Notes: a model not told the origin generated them from the letters alone. DNA of 64,000 bases from Desulfosarcina widdelii (GCF_009688965.1 NZ_AP021875.1:2542001-2606000); one strand, 5' to 3'; counted from the first letter of the stretch, positions 1 to 8,910 are shown. A program made the numbers and translations.

Positions 1-359
1 TTAAAAAGGAGGTTCCCCTCAACCTCCCGGAAGCCATCGGCGTGGATCCGCCCCTGCGGATTGTCGTCGCCCGGGTGGAGGTCACCGAGCGTATCGTCAC
101 CCGGGTGCTGGAAAACGTCCCTGTCTCGGTTAGAGGCGCTTTGGCAAACTATCGTATTGAACCGCAAACCATCATGCTGACGGTCAGCGGACCGGAAGCC
201 GCCGTCAATGCACTCGAGTCCAATATGGATTTTTCCGTCACCGTGGATTTAAATGGGCTTGCTCCGGGGCGCCACATGCTCAAGGCAGCCATCCACCTGC
301 CTGTGGGCACGACCCTGACCCGTGTCGATCCTGAACATTTCTCCGTAACCATCAACTAG
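1..359 (+). CDS. YbbR/CdaR-domain protein, C-terminal part
   Basis: The reading frame is open from base 3, so the gene starts before the window. The last about 118 residues form one and a bit YbbR repeats: beta-rich segments with the family's 'VTVSGP' and 'VTVDLNGLAPG' signatures, ending in 'FSVTIN'. In many bacteria this family (CdaR) is membrane-anchored and modulates the diadenylate cyclase CdaA next to it. That partner and the membrane segment would lie upstream, outside the window. The coaX start is 17 bases downstream, so co-transcription is likely. The family call is good; the link to c-di-AMP is inference. Confidence 0.8.
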   Translation, partial: KKEVPLNLPEAIGVDPPLRIVVARVEVTERIVTRVLENVPVSVRGALANYRIEPQTIMLTVSGPEAAVNALESNMDFSVTVDLNGLAPGRHMLKAAIHLPVGTTLTRVDPEHFSVTIN

Positions 360-375
360 TAGACCGGAGTCCAAT

Positions 376-1143
376 ATGTTATTTGTCATCGATGTAGGCA
401 ACACCAACACCGTTATGGGCATTTATCGGAACGACACGCTGGTCAAGGATTGGCGCATCCGCACCGAACGAAAAACGACCGAAGACGAATTCAATGTGAT
501 CGTTGCCAGCCTGATGGCTACGGGAGGAATCGACACCGGCGCGATTAAACGAACCATTATCTCCTGTGTCGTTCCCCCGATGGTAACCATATTGGATTCC
601 TTTTGCCGCAAATATTTGGGGCATACTCCCCGTTGGGTGGATGCCCGTTCGTATACCCGCATGCCGATCCTGATGCACAACCCGTCGGAAGTAGGGGCCG
701 ACCGGATCGTCAATTCCGTTGCCGCCTATCGTAAGTATCGTCAAAGCCTGATCATCATCGATTTCGGAACCGCCACGACATTCGACGTCGTCTCCGGGAA
801 GGGGGAATATCTGGGCGGGGCCATCAGTCCCGGTATCATGATCGCCTCTGAAGCCCTGTTCCGGGAGGCCTCCAAGCTGCCTAGGGTGGAAATCTTCGAG
901 CCGCCCGAAAATGTCATCGGAAAAGACACGATCAGTGGAATCAAATCGGGAATCATTTTCGGCTACGCCGGACTGGTTGACGGAATTGTAGGGCGTATGA
1001 AGGAGCAGATAGACCCGGTCCCTCTGGTGCTGGCCACGGGTGGGTTGGCACCGCTGATGGCCAACGTCGCCACCTCCATCGATCATGTGGAGTCCGATTT
1101 AACCCTGGAAGGGCTGAGAATTATCAGCCAGGAAATGGAATAA
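376..1143 (+). CDS. coaX: Type III pantothenate kinase
   Basis: The 255-residue length is typical of CoaX, which phosphorylates pantothenate in the first step of coenzyme A synthesis. It has the ASKHA-fold phosphate-binding start 'DVGNTNTVMGIY' (residues 6-17), the 'GADRIVNSVAAYR' pantothenate-binding segment near residue 100, and the second phosphate loop 'DFGTATTFDVV' followed by 'GGAISPGI'. The ATG has a GGAG ribosome site 8-11 bases upstream. It follows the YbbR gene closely and converges on the hydrolase gene, with only seven bases between the stop codons. Confidence 0.96.
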   Translation: MLFVIDVGNTNTVMGIYRNDTLVKDWRIRTERKTTEDEFNVIVASLMATGGIDTGAIKRTIISCVVPPMVTILDSFCRKYLGHTPRWVDARSYTRMPILMHNPSEVGADRIVNSVAAYRKYRQSLIIIDFGTATTFDVVSGKGEYLGGAISPGIMIASEALFREASKLPRVEIFEPPENVIGKDTISGIKSGIIFGYAGLVDGIVGRMKEQIDPVPLVLATGGLAPLMANVATSIDHVESDLTLEGLRIISQEME

Positions 1144-1150
1144 CAAAACG

Positions 1151-2095
1151 TCAGGCGTCCTGTTTTTCCCTGCAATGGGCCAAATACCCGACAAACCCCT
1201 TGACGCTGTTCAGCAGAAAGCCGCGCTCCCGCCCCCGAACCTCGGGCGGCAGTTGTTTGAATCCCTTCAGGTTCGGATCCTTGTACAGCATCAGATCCAC
1301 CAACCCTTCGTAATCCTGCTGCAAGTCCGAATTCCCTTCGTTTAACGCCGATCCCAGAGTCTTTTTCCAAAAGAGGAGTTGATCTCGGTGTCTGGCCAGC
1401 ATGCGCATCCCGTCGTTTTGCAGGCCGAAATGGCCGTAGCAGATGGTTTGTGGGGAGGCCGCCATGATCCGGTCGATGCTTGCCAGTGATGTTTCCAGAA
1501 AAAATCGGGGCGGGGTGGCCGGACGCAGGTATGGTTCCGTCGAGGCAAGGGGCAGGCAAACGCCGCCGGCTTCCCCGGCAAAGAGACAGTCGGCGGCGGC
1601 AATGGCATAGTGGTGGGGCGAGTGGCCGGGGGTGTCCAGCAATTGAAACGGTGCTGCGGCCAGGTCGCTCTCGGTTGCTATACTCGAGGGGGCGACCGGC
1701 AGCATGCGTCCATAGGCGCGGGCGGTGTCCCCCAGCATCTTTAACGTCCCCTGCCACAACCGTTCGGGATCGACGATATGGGCAGCGCCTTTGGGATGGC
1801 AGATCACGGGCGTCTCGGCAAACCGGCGGGCAAGATGCCCGATGGCACCGGCATGGTCGATGTGAATATGGGTCAAACAGATGTAGTCGAGGTGCGCCAC
1901 CCCCAGATTATCAAGCGCACCGGAGAGCTGCGTCACGGTAACGGCTGGTCCCACATCCACCAGGTAAACGGCATCCGGCCCCTTGACCAGCCAGGCGGCG
2001 ATGAAATTATCAAAACCCTCTATAGGAGGCGCCAGAACGATCTGGTAAAGCCGGGGGGCGAGATGATGGATTCGATAGCTGCCGTCAACTGTCAC
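1151..2095 (-). CDS. Metallo-beta-lactamase-fold hydrolase
   Basis: A 314-residue protein with the binuclear metal signature 'THIHIDHAG' (H76, H78, D80, H81), a further metal His in 'VICHPKG', the third region 'LDTPGHSPHHY' with a downstream Asp, and a final 'CYGHFG'. This is the glyoxalase II/lactonase-like branch of the superfamily; about 100 extra C-terminal residues follow the core. The substrate cannot be deduced. The start is GTG at 2095, three bases after the stop of the 52-residue gene upstream, so the two are probably translated from one message. It is the last gene of a minus-strand run that begins at yggT. Confidence 0.85.
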   Translation of the reverse strand: MTVDGSYRIHHLAPRLYQIVLAPPIEGFDNFIAAWLVKGPDAVYLVDVGPAVTVTQLSGALDNLGVAHLDYICLTHIHIDHAGAIGHLARRFAETPVICHPKGAAHIVDPERLWQGTLKMLGDTARAYGRMLPVAPSSIATESDLAAAPFQLLDTPGHSPHHYAIAAADCLFAGEAGGVCLPLASTEPYLRPATPPRFFLETSLASIDRIMAASPQTICYGHFGLQNDGMRMLARHRDQLLFWKKTLGSALNEGNSDLQQDYEGLVDLMLYKDPNLKGFKQLPPEVRGRERGFLLNSVKGFVGYLAHCREKQDA

Positions 2096-2098
2096 AGA

Positions 2099-2257
2099 TC
2101 AATCCATTCCCATTTCCTGTTCGAGTTGGCTGATGCGTTCCTTTAAAACCTGTTTTTCCTTTTCCGGCAAGGCCGGGTCGGCTATGCGCCGCTTCAGCCC
2201 CAAAAGGACCATCTCTTCTCTGTATTCCGTACAGGTATATTTTCCGGCAGAACTCAT
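2099..2257 (-). CDS. Small hypothetical protein (52 aa)
   Basis: A short frame between the zinc-finger/receiver gene (34 bases upstream) and the hydrolase gene (3 bases downstream). The product starts 'MSSAGKYTCTEYREEMVLLG' and continues as a charged amphipathic helix ending 'RISQLEQEMGMD'. Codon use looks coding, and tight packing between two genes of the same strand supports it. The helical, heptad-like C-terminus suggests a small coiled coil. An overlapping longer frame on the same strand (2085-2267) gives low-complexity Gly/Arg-rich sequence and was rejected. Function unknown. Confidence 0.65.
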   Translation of the reverse strand: MSSAGKYTCTEYREEMVLLGLKRRIADPALPEKEKQVLKERISQLEQEMGMD

Positions 2258-2291
2258 ATCTTTGCACACCAATTAACGGGTTGACAGCGGA

Positions 2292-2948
2292 TCAGGCCAT
2301 GCAATCCTTGTAGGCTTGGTAAAACATACCGTGGTCGGCCATGGCACGCCGCAGGATCTTGTCGAAATCGGAAATGTTGTCCACATTCACGACCAGGTTG
2401 ACGCTTTTTTGAAACGCCATCATCTGGTCCATGGTTCGAAAACGGCGGGTGATCATGGCTACGAAGATTTCTCGGCGCATGGCCATATTAAGCCGTTCCA
2501 GGTAAATCAATACACCGTTGGCATCCGGATTCTTGGCATCGAAATATTCATCGACAACGATGAGGTCGTAATTGTGGTAGCGCATCGTCTTTAAGGCTTC
2601 GCGGCCGTTTTTGACGTCGGTGACGTGGTATTCCAAAACATCCAGCACCGGCATGATGGCCTTTTTGATCATTGGGTCCGATTCGCATAGCAGCGCGGTT
2701 TTGCCTTCCTCTTCCACAAAATCGAAAGGCTTGTCCGACGCATCGTAGCCCTCGGCTTCGTCCTCGTCAAACGAGAAAAAATCCTCTTCGAAGTCCTGCT
2801 GATGGGATGCATCGTCATCCTTCGCTGCAGGCGATACGCGGATGCGGTTTTCGCATTTGGGGCATTTCAGGAAGGCCGCCTTGTCTTTGGGAAGCTTTTC
2901 GTCGGCAATCTTGAATTTACTCTGGCAGCTTTCACAGATAATTTCCAT
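2292..2948 (-). CDS. Zinc-finger (MJ0042-type) protein with pseudo-receiver domain
   Basis: Residues 1-35 are a zinc ribbon with C5/C8 and C29/C32, as in the MJ0042/zinc_ribbon_5 group. A very acidic linker runs to residue 80. Residues 84-200 resemble a CheY-like receiver: 'TALLCESDPM' replaces the usual acidic pair, and D133 in 'LIVVDEYF' aligns with the phospho-acceptor. The conserved lysine expected near residue 188 is not visible ('VNLVVNVDN'), so phosphorylation switching may be lost or altered. It lies 134 bases downstream of the PilU-like gene on the same strand, so a role in polar or pilus behaviour is possible but unproven. Confidence 0.7.
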   Translation of the reverse strand: MEIICESCQSKFKIADEKLPKDKAAFLKCPKCENRIRVSPAAKDDDASHQQDFEEDFFSFDEDEAEGYDASDKPFDFVEEEGKTALLCESDPMIKKAIMPVLDVLEYHVTDVKNGREALKTMRYHNYDLIVVDEYFDAKNPDANGVLIYLERLNMAMRREIFVAMITRRFRTMDQMMAFQKSVNLVVNVDNISDFDKILRRAMADHGMFYQAYKDCMA

Positions 2949-3082
2949 GATTCTCCCACCGAACCTTTGAATGATTCCGATTTATCGTTTTGCGCCCGAT
3001 CCCCTGAAGCATTTTCATGGATCTCGACGCTTGCGAACCACGCCCGATTGCAATATCGGGCACAGCCTTTTCATTGCAAATA

Positions 3083-4246
3083 TTATTCTTTATCGTAATG
3101 GCGGTCAATTTCCAGGTTGTCGATATCGGTGGTGGATTCGCCCCGCGCACTCTTGACCTTATCGATGCCGCGGCCGGCCACACCTTTATGAGATGCATAG
3201 GCCATGGCGGTCTCCTGGGTGATCAACCCCTGTTCGTAAAGCCCGACGATGTGATCGTCGAAGGTGGTCATGCCGAAAGGCCGGCCGGCTTCCATGATCT
3301 CGTAGAAGGTCTTGCCCTCGGATTCTCCGTTGAGGATGGCGTCCTTGACCCGAAGATTGGTCCCCAGAATTTCGAAGGCCGCCACCCGCCCCCCGCCGAT
3401 CTTGGGCAGCAGCCGCTGACCGACGATCCAGCGCACCGTATCGGCCAGCCGGATGCGAACCTGCTTTTCCTCCTCGTTGGGAAACATGCCCAGAATACGG
3501 TTGATGGTCTGCCCGGCATCCACGGTGTGCAGGGTCGTCAGCACCAGATGTCCGGTTTCGGCGGCATTCAGGCCGATTTCCACCGTTTCACGGTCACGCA
3601 TCTCGCCCACCAGAATCACCTTGGGGGCCTGGCGCAGGGCGGCCCGGAGCCCACTTGAGAAGGAGTCGAAATCGGCGCCCAGTTCCCGCTGGTTGAAGGT
3701 GGCCTTCTTGTGGGGGTGCTGGTATTCGATGGGATCCTCCAGGGTCACGATGTGGACCGAGCGGGCTTCGTTGATCTCCTCTAGAATCGCCGCAAGAGAT
3801 GTCGATTTACCCGAACCGGTGGCTCCGGTGACGAAAACGATGCCGTTGAGGTCTTTGGCAATTTTGTAGAACGTATCCGGCAGATTCAAGTCCCGGATAG
3901 TAGGGATCTTGGATTCCAGTTTTCTCAGTACGATGGAGTAATGGCCGGTCTGCGAGAAAATGTTGACCCGAAAGCGGGCTTTTCCGGGCAGGGAATAGGA
4001 AAGGTCGCAGGATCCGGTTTTAATCAGGGTTTCCGTGAGGCGCCGGTCCTGGCTGACCAGGTTCAGGGCAAACGTTTCGGTCTGAAAGGGAGTCAGCTCC
4101 TTGATGTCCGGTTTGATCTCCACCGGCACCAGTTCGCCGGAGCTTTCCACCTGCAGGGGCTTGCCCACGGTGAGATTGAGGTCGGATACGTTGCTGTGGG
4201 AGTCCAGCATACGGGTCAGGATGTGATCGACTTCCTGCTTTTTCAT
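3083..4246 (-). CDS. pilU: PilT/PilU-family type IV pilus retraction ATPase (PilU-like)
   Basis: A 387-residue secretion-type AAA ATPase of the PilT/PilU group. It has an N-terminal PAS-like region ('DLNLTVGKPLQVESSGELV'), Walker A 'GATGSGKST' near residue 142, the Asp box 'VTLEDPIEYQH', Walker B 'KVILVGEMRDRETVEIGL' and the His box 'TGHLVLTTLHT'. The PilT signature AIRNLIRE is replaced by 'LRVKDAILNGESEGKTF', which fits PilU better than PilT. These cytoplasmic hexamers power pilus retraction, with PilU as accessory motor. The start is 42 bases after the stop of the PilT gene. The gene symbol is by position and this motif difference. Confidence 0.82.
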   Translation of the reverse strand: MKKQEVDHILTRMLDSHSNVSDLNLTVGKPLQVESSGELVPVEIKPDIKELTPFQTETFALNLVSQDRRLTETLIKTGSCDLSYSLPGKARFRVNIFSQTGHYSIVLRKLESKIPTIRDLNLPDTFYKIAKDLNGIVFVTGATGSGKSTSLAAILEEINEARSVHIVTLEDPIEYQHPHKKATFNQRELGADFDSFSSGLRAALRQAPKVILVGEMRDRETVEIGLNAAETGHLVLTTLHTVDAGQTINRILGMFPNEEEKQVRIRLADTVRWIVGQRLLPKIGGGRVAAFEILGTNLRVKDAILNGESEGKTFYEIMEAGRPFGMTTFDDHIVGLYEQGLITQETAMAYASHKGVAGRGIDKVKSARGESTTDIDNLEIDRHYDKE

Positions 4247-4288
4247 GATTTCCCTCTGCTTGCAGTCATCGGGTCCGAACCGCTTCGG

Positions 4289-5371
4289 TTAGGCCTCGGT
4301 GAAATCCGTTGGCGGCGACTTGAGCAGCGGCCGGAAACGGCCCTTGTCGTTGGCCTTGGTGTAGGCGTCGTCGGCGGAAATGCGCCCTTTGTTGTAAAGC
4401 TCCATGATGGCATCGTCAAGAAGCTGCATGCCGTACTTTTTACCCGTCTGCATCATGGAGGGCAACTGATGGGATTTGGATTCCCGGATCAGGTTGCGTA
4501 CGGCAGGAGTGGCGATGAGAATTTCCAGAGCCGGCACACGCCCCTTCTTGTCGATGCGTTTGAACAGGGTCTGAGAAATGATGGCCCGGATGCCGTCGGC
4601 CAGTGTGGAGCGGATCTGGGCCTGCTCCTGGGCTGGAAACACCTCCACGATGCGGTCCACGGTTTTGGGTGCACTGGTGGTGTGCAGGGTGCCGAACACC
4701 AGATGGCCGGTGGCGCTGGCTTCGATGGCCAGGGAAATGGTTTCCAGGTCCCGCATTTCACCCACCAGGATGATGTCCGGGTCCTCGCGCAGGGCACCGC
4801 GCAAGGCGGCGCTGAACGATTTGGTGTGCAGGCCCACCTCCCGGTGGTTGACCAGACATCCGCGGCTTTTATGGACGAATTCGATGGGATCCTCGATGGT
4901 GATGATGTGATCGCTGCGGCTCCGGTTGGCCACATCGATAATGGCGGCCAGGGTGGTGGACTTGCCCGAACCGGTCGGTCCGGTAACGATGACCAGTCCC
5001 CGGGGAAGCGACGCCAGCTTGGACATCACCGGCGGCAGCCCCAATTGCTCGGCGGTCAGGATGGTGCTGGGGATTTCGCGAAAAACGGCCCCAATACCGT
5101 TTTTCTGCATGAAATAATTGGCCCGGTAGCGGGCCAGTCCCGGAATTTCGTATCCGAAATCCACGTCGCCGGTCTCTTCAAACAGCTTAACTTTATCTTC
5201 CGGCGTGATCTCGTATAGCATTTTACGAAGATCGTCGTTATCCAGCACCTTGTATTTAACACGCTCGATATCGCCATGGATCCGCAGCGCCGGCGGTTGA
5301 CCGGACAGCAGATGAAGGTCGGAAGCGTTCTGCTCGTGCATGAGCTTGAAAAAAGCATCGATCTTGGCCAT
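4289..5371 (-). CDS. pilT: Type IV pilus retraction ATPase PilT
   Basis: A 360-residue PilT: N-terminal 'NASDLHLLSGQPPALRIHGD', Walker A 'GPTGSGKSTT' near residue 131, Asp box 'ITIEDPIEFVH', Walker B 'DIILVGEMRDLETI', His box 'TGHLVFGTLHT', and the C-terminal retraction motif 'AVRNLIRE', close to the canonical AIRNLIRE. It drives pilin depolymerisation in twitching and adhesion. It is followed at 42 bases by the PilU-like paralogue and preceded by a DivIVA-type polar scaffold gene, a sensible pairing for polar pili. The pilus structural genes are not in the window. Confidence 0.92.
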   Translation of the reverse strand: MAKIDAFFKLMHEQNASDLHLLSGQPPALRIHGDIERVKYKVLDNDDLRKMLYEITPEDKVKLFEETGDVDFGYEIPGLARYRANYFMQKNGIGAVFREIPSTILTAEQLGLPPVMSKLASLPRGLVIVTGPTGSGKSTTLAAIIDVANRSRSDHIITIEDPIEFVHKSRGCLVNHREVGLHTKSFSAALRGALREDPDIILVGEMRDLETISLAIEASATGHLVFGTLHTTSAPKTVDRIVEVFPAQEQAQIRSTLADGIRAIISQTLFKRIDKKGRVPALEILIATPAVRNLIRESKSHQLPSMMQTGKKYGMQLLDDAIMELYNKGRISADDAYTKANDKGRFRPLLKSPPTDFTEA

Positions 5372-5458
5372 AAAGGTCTCCCGGTGTTGGTTGAGGTCAG
5401 TGCTCGAAAACCAGATGTCCGCCCCGGCCGGTCGTGGCGGGTATCCTGCTTTTCGGCA

Positions 5459-5956
5459 TTACTGGTTGAGCACTTTAATTTTGGTGTCTTCCGCATCCAG
5501 GGCGTCCATGCCCTCTTTGCCGATCTCCAGCAGCTTGGTGTGGGCGTCGATGATGGCCTGAATCTGCACTTCGATCTGCACGCGCTGGCGCTTGAGTTCA
5601 GCGATGTCTTCGTGAAGCTGCGACAGGCGGCTGTGGGCACGATTGAGAATTTTTTCCGCTTTGACCTCCGCATCGGCAATAATGATTTCCGCCGATTTGC
5701 GGGCATTGTCTTTCATCTGCTCGAGGACTTTCTGGGAATTGAGCATGGCCCGCTTAAACGTCTCTTCGCGTTCCTTATAGCCCTGTTTTTCCAACTTCAG
5801 GCGACGAATCTCCTCTTCCTGCCGTTTGGTGGTTTCCTGAACGGCTGCAAACGCGTCGGCCGCCTGTTCCAGAAAACGGTCCACCTCACGCACATCGAAC
5901 CCCCGGAACCGGACCTTGAATTGCTGCTGTTGAATGTCCAACGGAGTCAATTTCAT
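5459..5956 (-). CDS. DivIVA-domain coiled-coil protein
   Basis: 165 residues. The N-terminus 'LTPLDIQQQQFKVRFRGFDVREVDRFLEQ' region carries the DivIVA membrane-curvature-binding signature (F/RGF, EVD). The rest is almost entirely coiled coil with heptads to about residue 150. DivIVA-family proteins mark cell poles or septa and recruit partners. The gene sits 26 bases downstream of yggT and 87 bases upstream of pilT on the same strand. The yggT-divIVA pair is common in many bacteria, usually with proC nearby; here proC lies at 9986 on the other strand beyond the AOR operon. Confidence 0.85.
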   Translation of the reverse strand: MKLTPLDIQQQQFKVRFRGFDVREVDRFLEQAADAFAAVQETTKRQEEEIRRLKLEKQGYKEREETFKRAMLNSQKVLEQMKDNARKSAEIIIADAEVKAEKILNRAHSRLSQLHEDIAELKRQRVQIEVQIQAIIDAHTKLLEIGKEGMDALDAEDTKIKVLNQ

Positions 5957-5982
5957 GGTTTTGGTCCTCTCCTCGAGAAGAA

Positions 5983-6282
5983 TTAAATCAGAGAAGCAGC
6001 CATTCGCATCAGACTGTTCACGACAAAGGCGCGCAGAAAAATGACAACCAGAAAAACGACGATGGGGGAGAAATCGATTCCTCCGTAGTTGATCGGCAGC
6101 CTGCTGCGGATCGGATAGAGCACCGGTTCAGTGACATTGTTGATGAAACGGACGATGGCATTGTACGGATCCGGGTTGACCCATGAGAGGACGGCTCGAA
6201 TGATGACCACCCACATGAAAAAGAGCAGCACCACATCCATCACCTTGGCCGCTGCCATTAAAAAATATCCTACAATATACAT
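5983..6282 (-). CDS. YggT family membrane protein
   Basis: 99 residues with two YggT-type hydrophobic segments: 'VMDVVLLFFMWVVIIRAVLSW' region (about 14-35) and 'IVVFLVVIFLRAFVVNSLM' (about 72-92), separated by the conserved 'NPDPYNAIVRFINNVTEPVLYPIR' stretch. I start it at ATG 6282, which has AAGGAAGG about 8 bases upstream, rather than at 6378, which would add 32 polar residues not seen in the family. YggT proteins are small inner-membrane proteins linked to osmotic or envelope functions. First gene of the minus-strand run yggT-divIVA-pilT-pilU. Confidence 0.88.
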   Translation of the reverse strand: MYIVGYFLMAAAKVMDVVLLFFMWVVIIRAVLSWVNPDPYNAIVRFINNVTEPVLYPIRSRLPINYGGIDFSPIVVFLVVIFLRAFVVNSLMRMAASLI

Positions 6283-6481
6283 TAAATCGCCTTCCTTCGG
6301 GTCTAATGGTTTATCCCGCACGAACGGTTGTGCAGTTGCGATAGGGGAAAAATAAGATCTTTTCCTCCGATAAGTCAAGGTTTTTCATGGGGTTGGAACA
6401 ACAGAGGGGTGTTGGCGCACGCGGAATTGAACGCCTGCGGGAGTAAAAGAAACGGTCAACATCCAAACTGCGATCCTGCCG

Positions 6482-6679
6482 TTACCCACCTGCAATCATG
6501 GGGAGCGGTACGATCCGAGAACCGTCCGTAACCGGGGTGGAGGCAAAATGCGGGCGGGAGACCAGCCGGCCGTCAAGTTTTACCACGGCATAGTGGTAGT
6601 CGGCCGCCACGTCATCCAGAAGGTCGGCCACCGTCATGCCCTCTTGCCAGGCAATCGCTATGTCGTCGAGATAAACCAT
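6482..6679 (-). CDS. MoaD/ThiS-family sulfur carrier protein
   Basis: 65 residues with a ubiquitin-like fold pattern, 'MTVADLLDDV', and the obligatory C-terminal Gly-Gly ('PLPMIAGG'), which is thiocarboxylated to carry sulfur. It lies 92 bases downstream of the aldehyde:ferredoxin oxidoreductase gene on the same strand, the usual place for a MoaD-like protein that supplies sulfur for the tungsto-bispyranopterin cofactor of that enzyme. ThiS for thiamine is the alternative, but the neighbours favour the pterin role. Confidence 0.82.
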   Translation of the reverse strand: MVYLDDIAIAWQEGMTVADLLDDVAADYHYAVVKLDGRLVSRPHFASTPVTDGSRIVPLPMIAGG

Positions 6680-6771
6680 GCCAAAAGAGTCGACATTGTT
6701 AAGTCAAAGATTAAAATCGCATGGATATGAATACGACAACATTCATTAAATTAACACTTTACCACTTAAAA

Positions 6772-8910
6772 CTATTTTACCCCGTTTTCCGCCAATACAG
6801 CCAGCACTTCGGGGAAATCGATCCCCAGCCGTTTGACGGTTTCCACAGTGGGAATCCCGTCGGGTGTCCATCCACGACGCTGGTAGACCGCATCCTTCAG
6901 GGTTTCGTATTGGGCCTCGCGCCTTTTTCTCAATTCGGCGACCTTCCATGGAGTCTCTTTGCCGGCAATATCCAGGCCGTATTTTTCCGTCAATTCGGTG
7001 TCGTAGCGCTCCTGACGCGACACGTATTCTTCCACGGTCACCGGCCCTACGGCGCGATAGGGAATCGTGTCGTGCTCCCGTCTGCCGTAACCCATCTTCA
7101 GGTTGAAGATGCGCTGGAAATTGTAGACCGCCTCGCTCATCGAGATAAGGTCTTCGGGCGAGACTTTTCGGCCGGTAATTGCCGTGAAGTACTCGGCATA
7201 CCAGCCCACATGCTTCATCACCTTGGCGGGTTCGGGCGTATCCTTGTTGTCCTCGGGGACGATGTCGTTCCACGGCAGCTTGCACAAACCGCAAAGGCCG
7301 AACCAGGTACGGAACATGGGAAACCAGTGCAGGGCCTCTGCCTTCTGTTCGAATGTGGGCATGAAATTGTGAACCATGTCCAGAAAGATCAGCCAGGCCT
7401 CGTCATGCTGGGGACCTTTCAGGGCCAGACCGTAGCCGCCCTGCTGGGCCAGGGATTCTTTGGTCATGTACTCGGAAAATTCCAGGCCCTTGGATTCCAT
7501 ACCAATGTCCTGCAAAAAGGCGGCATCTGCACCGAACCTTTCGGCGAAGATGATCTTCATGCGCCGGATGCCCTGTCCGACAATGGCCCCGAATCCTTTG
7601 CCCTGAGCCATCTGGTGGACCAGTTCAAGGGCATTGAGCCTGTTGCCGAAGGAAAGATCCATGCCATCGGTATGGTCGGTGGTGATCAACCCACGTTCGA
7701 AGCACTCCATGACAAAGGCGATCGCCGTTCCCACGCTGATGGTGTCCAGTCCGTATGCATCACAGTAAAAATTGAGTTCCAGGATGGTGAACGGATCGAA
7801 AATTCCCAGATTGGAGCCGCAGCCGGCAATAGTTTCGTACTCGGGACCATCGACGAAAACCTTCTGCCCCTTGTATGCGCCGGTAAAGGGTACAAAATCC
7901 CTGACGCCGTGGGCGCAGGCCACTGTGCAGCCTTTCCAGCAGCCGTCGAAGCCCGGATCGAAAAGTTTTTCGTAGGCCTCCCGACCGATGAGAAAGGCAC
8001 CCGGGTCTGAACCGTATTGAAAGTTTTTGTTGGGCAACAGATCGAAGTCATTCATGATCGGCACCAAATGGGTGGTACCGACCCGGGCCATTTCATTCTG
8101 TTTGGGGTCCAGGGCCACGAGTTCCCTGGAGTAGCATTTGCTTACGGTCCTGAGCGCTTCAAGATCCGCCGGATGGTTCGATTGCAGGGAAACCTTGTCC
8201 CAGCGGGTCACCACCGCCCGAAGGCCTTTGTCGGCAAATACGGTGCCCATGCCCCCGCGGCCGGCCTGTTTGTAACGAACCTGTTTGCGGCCATTGTCGT
8301 ACCAGGAAAAATTGAGGCAGCCGATCAGGGTGTTGGACGCCCCCGGTCCAGCGGAGACCACGGATATTTCGATCTTTTTATTTTTGGCCAATCGATCCGT
8401 GAGCGTCCGGGACAAACCGTATGCGTCTTCCGGCAAACCGGTCATTTCGAGGATCTCGACTTTATTTTCGATGCCGTCGATGACCACGACCGCCTCGCCT
8501 TTCGCTTTTCCGGTGATGCGCAGGGCGTCAAAACCTGAAAACTTCAGATAGGGTCCAAAATAGCCGCCCACATTGGAGTCCATCACCGAACCGGTCAAAG
8601 GTGAGATCGACGTGACGATACTCTTTCCCGACCCAGGGTATCCGGGAGTTCCTCCCATGGGTCCCGAAGAGATGCAGAGGGCGTTTTCAGGATCATTCCA
8701 TTTGCTTTCTCCGCTGACCGCCTGCCACAACAGCCAGAGGTCGAATCCCTTCCCACCGATAAGGATTTGTTTGATTTTCTCCTCGATGGTGCCGATGGAA
8801 ACGTTCTCCGAAGAAAGATCGATGTCGAGGTACTGGCCGGTATAGCCCTTCTCGACCTCCCGGCGCTGGTAGGTCATGGTTTTCAGCGTCTTGGCATGAA
8901 TCGGTTCCAT
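6772..8910 (-). CDS. Aldehyde:ferredoxin oxidoreductase-family tungstoenzyme
   Basis: 712 residues, about 100 longer than classical AOR (about 600). The N-terminal domain has 'GGKGFDLWLLW', 'ISSGPMGGTPGYPGSGK' and 'VGGYFGPYLKFSGFDALRI', matching the AOR N domain that binds the two pyranopterins. Cysteines for the [4Fe-4S] cluster are seen in 'GCWKGCTVAC' (about residues 322-330) and 'FGLCGLC' (about 538-541). The spacing CxxxCxxxC differs from the CxxCxxxC of Pyrococcus AOR. Such enzymes oxidise aldehydes or reduce carboxylic acids with ferredoxin in the cytoplasm. The substrate is not predictable. A FadR-type regulator gene lies 72 bases upstream in the same direction, and a MoaD-like gene follows. 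Confidence 0.88.
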   Translation of the reverse strand: MEPIHAKTLKTMTYQRREVEKGYTGQYLDIDLSSENVSIGTIEEKIKQILIGGKGFDLWLLWQAVSGESKWNDPENALCISSGPMGGTPGYPGSGKSIVTSISPLTGSVMDSNVGGYFGPYLKFSGFDALRITGKAKGEAVVVIDGIENKVEILEMTGLPEDAYGLSRTLTDRLAKNKKIEISVVSAGPGASNTLIGCLNFSWYDNGRKQVRYKQAGRGGMGTVFADKGLRAVVTRWDKVSLQSNHPADLEALRTVSKCYSRELVALDPKQNEMARVGTTHLVPIMNDFDLLPNKNFQYGSDPGAFLIGREAYEKLFDPGFDGCWKGCTVACAHGVRDFVPFTGAYKGQKVFVDGPEYETIAGCGSNLGIFDPFTILELNFYCDAYGLDTISVGTAIAFVMECFERGLITTDHTDGMDLSFGNRLNALELVHQMAQGKGFGAIVGQGIRRMKIIFAERFGADAAFLQDIGMESKGLEFSEYMTKESLAQQGGYGLALKGPQHDEAWLIFLDMVHNFMPTFEQKAEALHWFPMFRTWFGLCGLCKLPWNDIVPEDNKDTPEPAKVMKHVGWYAEYFTAITGRKVSPEDLISMSEAVYNFQRIFNLKMGYGRREHDTIPYRAVGPVTVEEYVSRQERYDTELTEKYGLDIAGKETPWKVAELRKRREAQYETLKDAVYQRRGWTPDGIPTVETVKRLGIDFPEVLAVLAENGVK

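Noticed and set aside
3941-5218. 425-codon frame on the plus strand opposite pilU/pilT
   Set aside because: It is the antisense shadow of two well-supported ATPase genes; its sequence has no family features.
6721-8010. 429-codon plus-strand frame opposite the AOR gene
   Set aside because: Antisense shadow; AOR motifs are on the minus strand.
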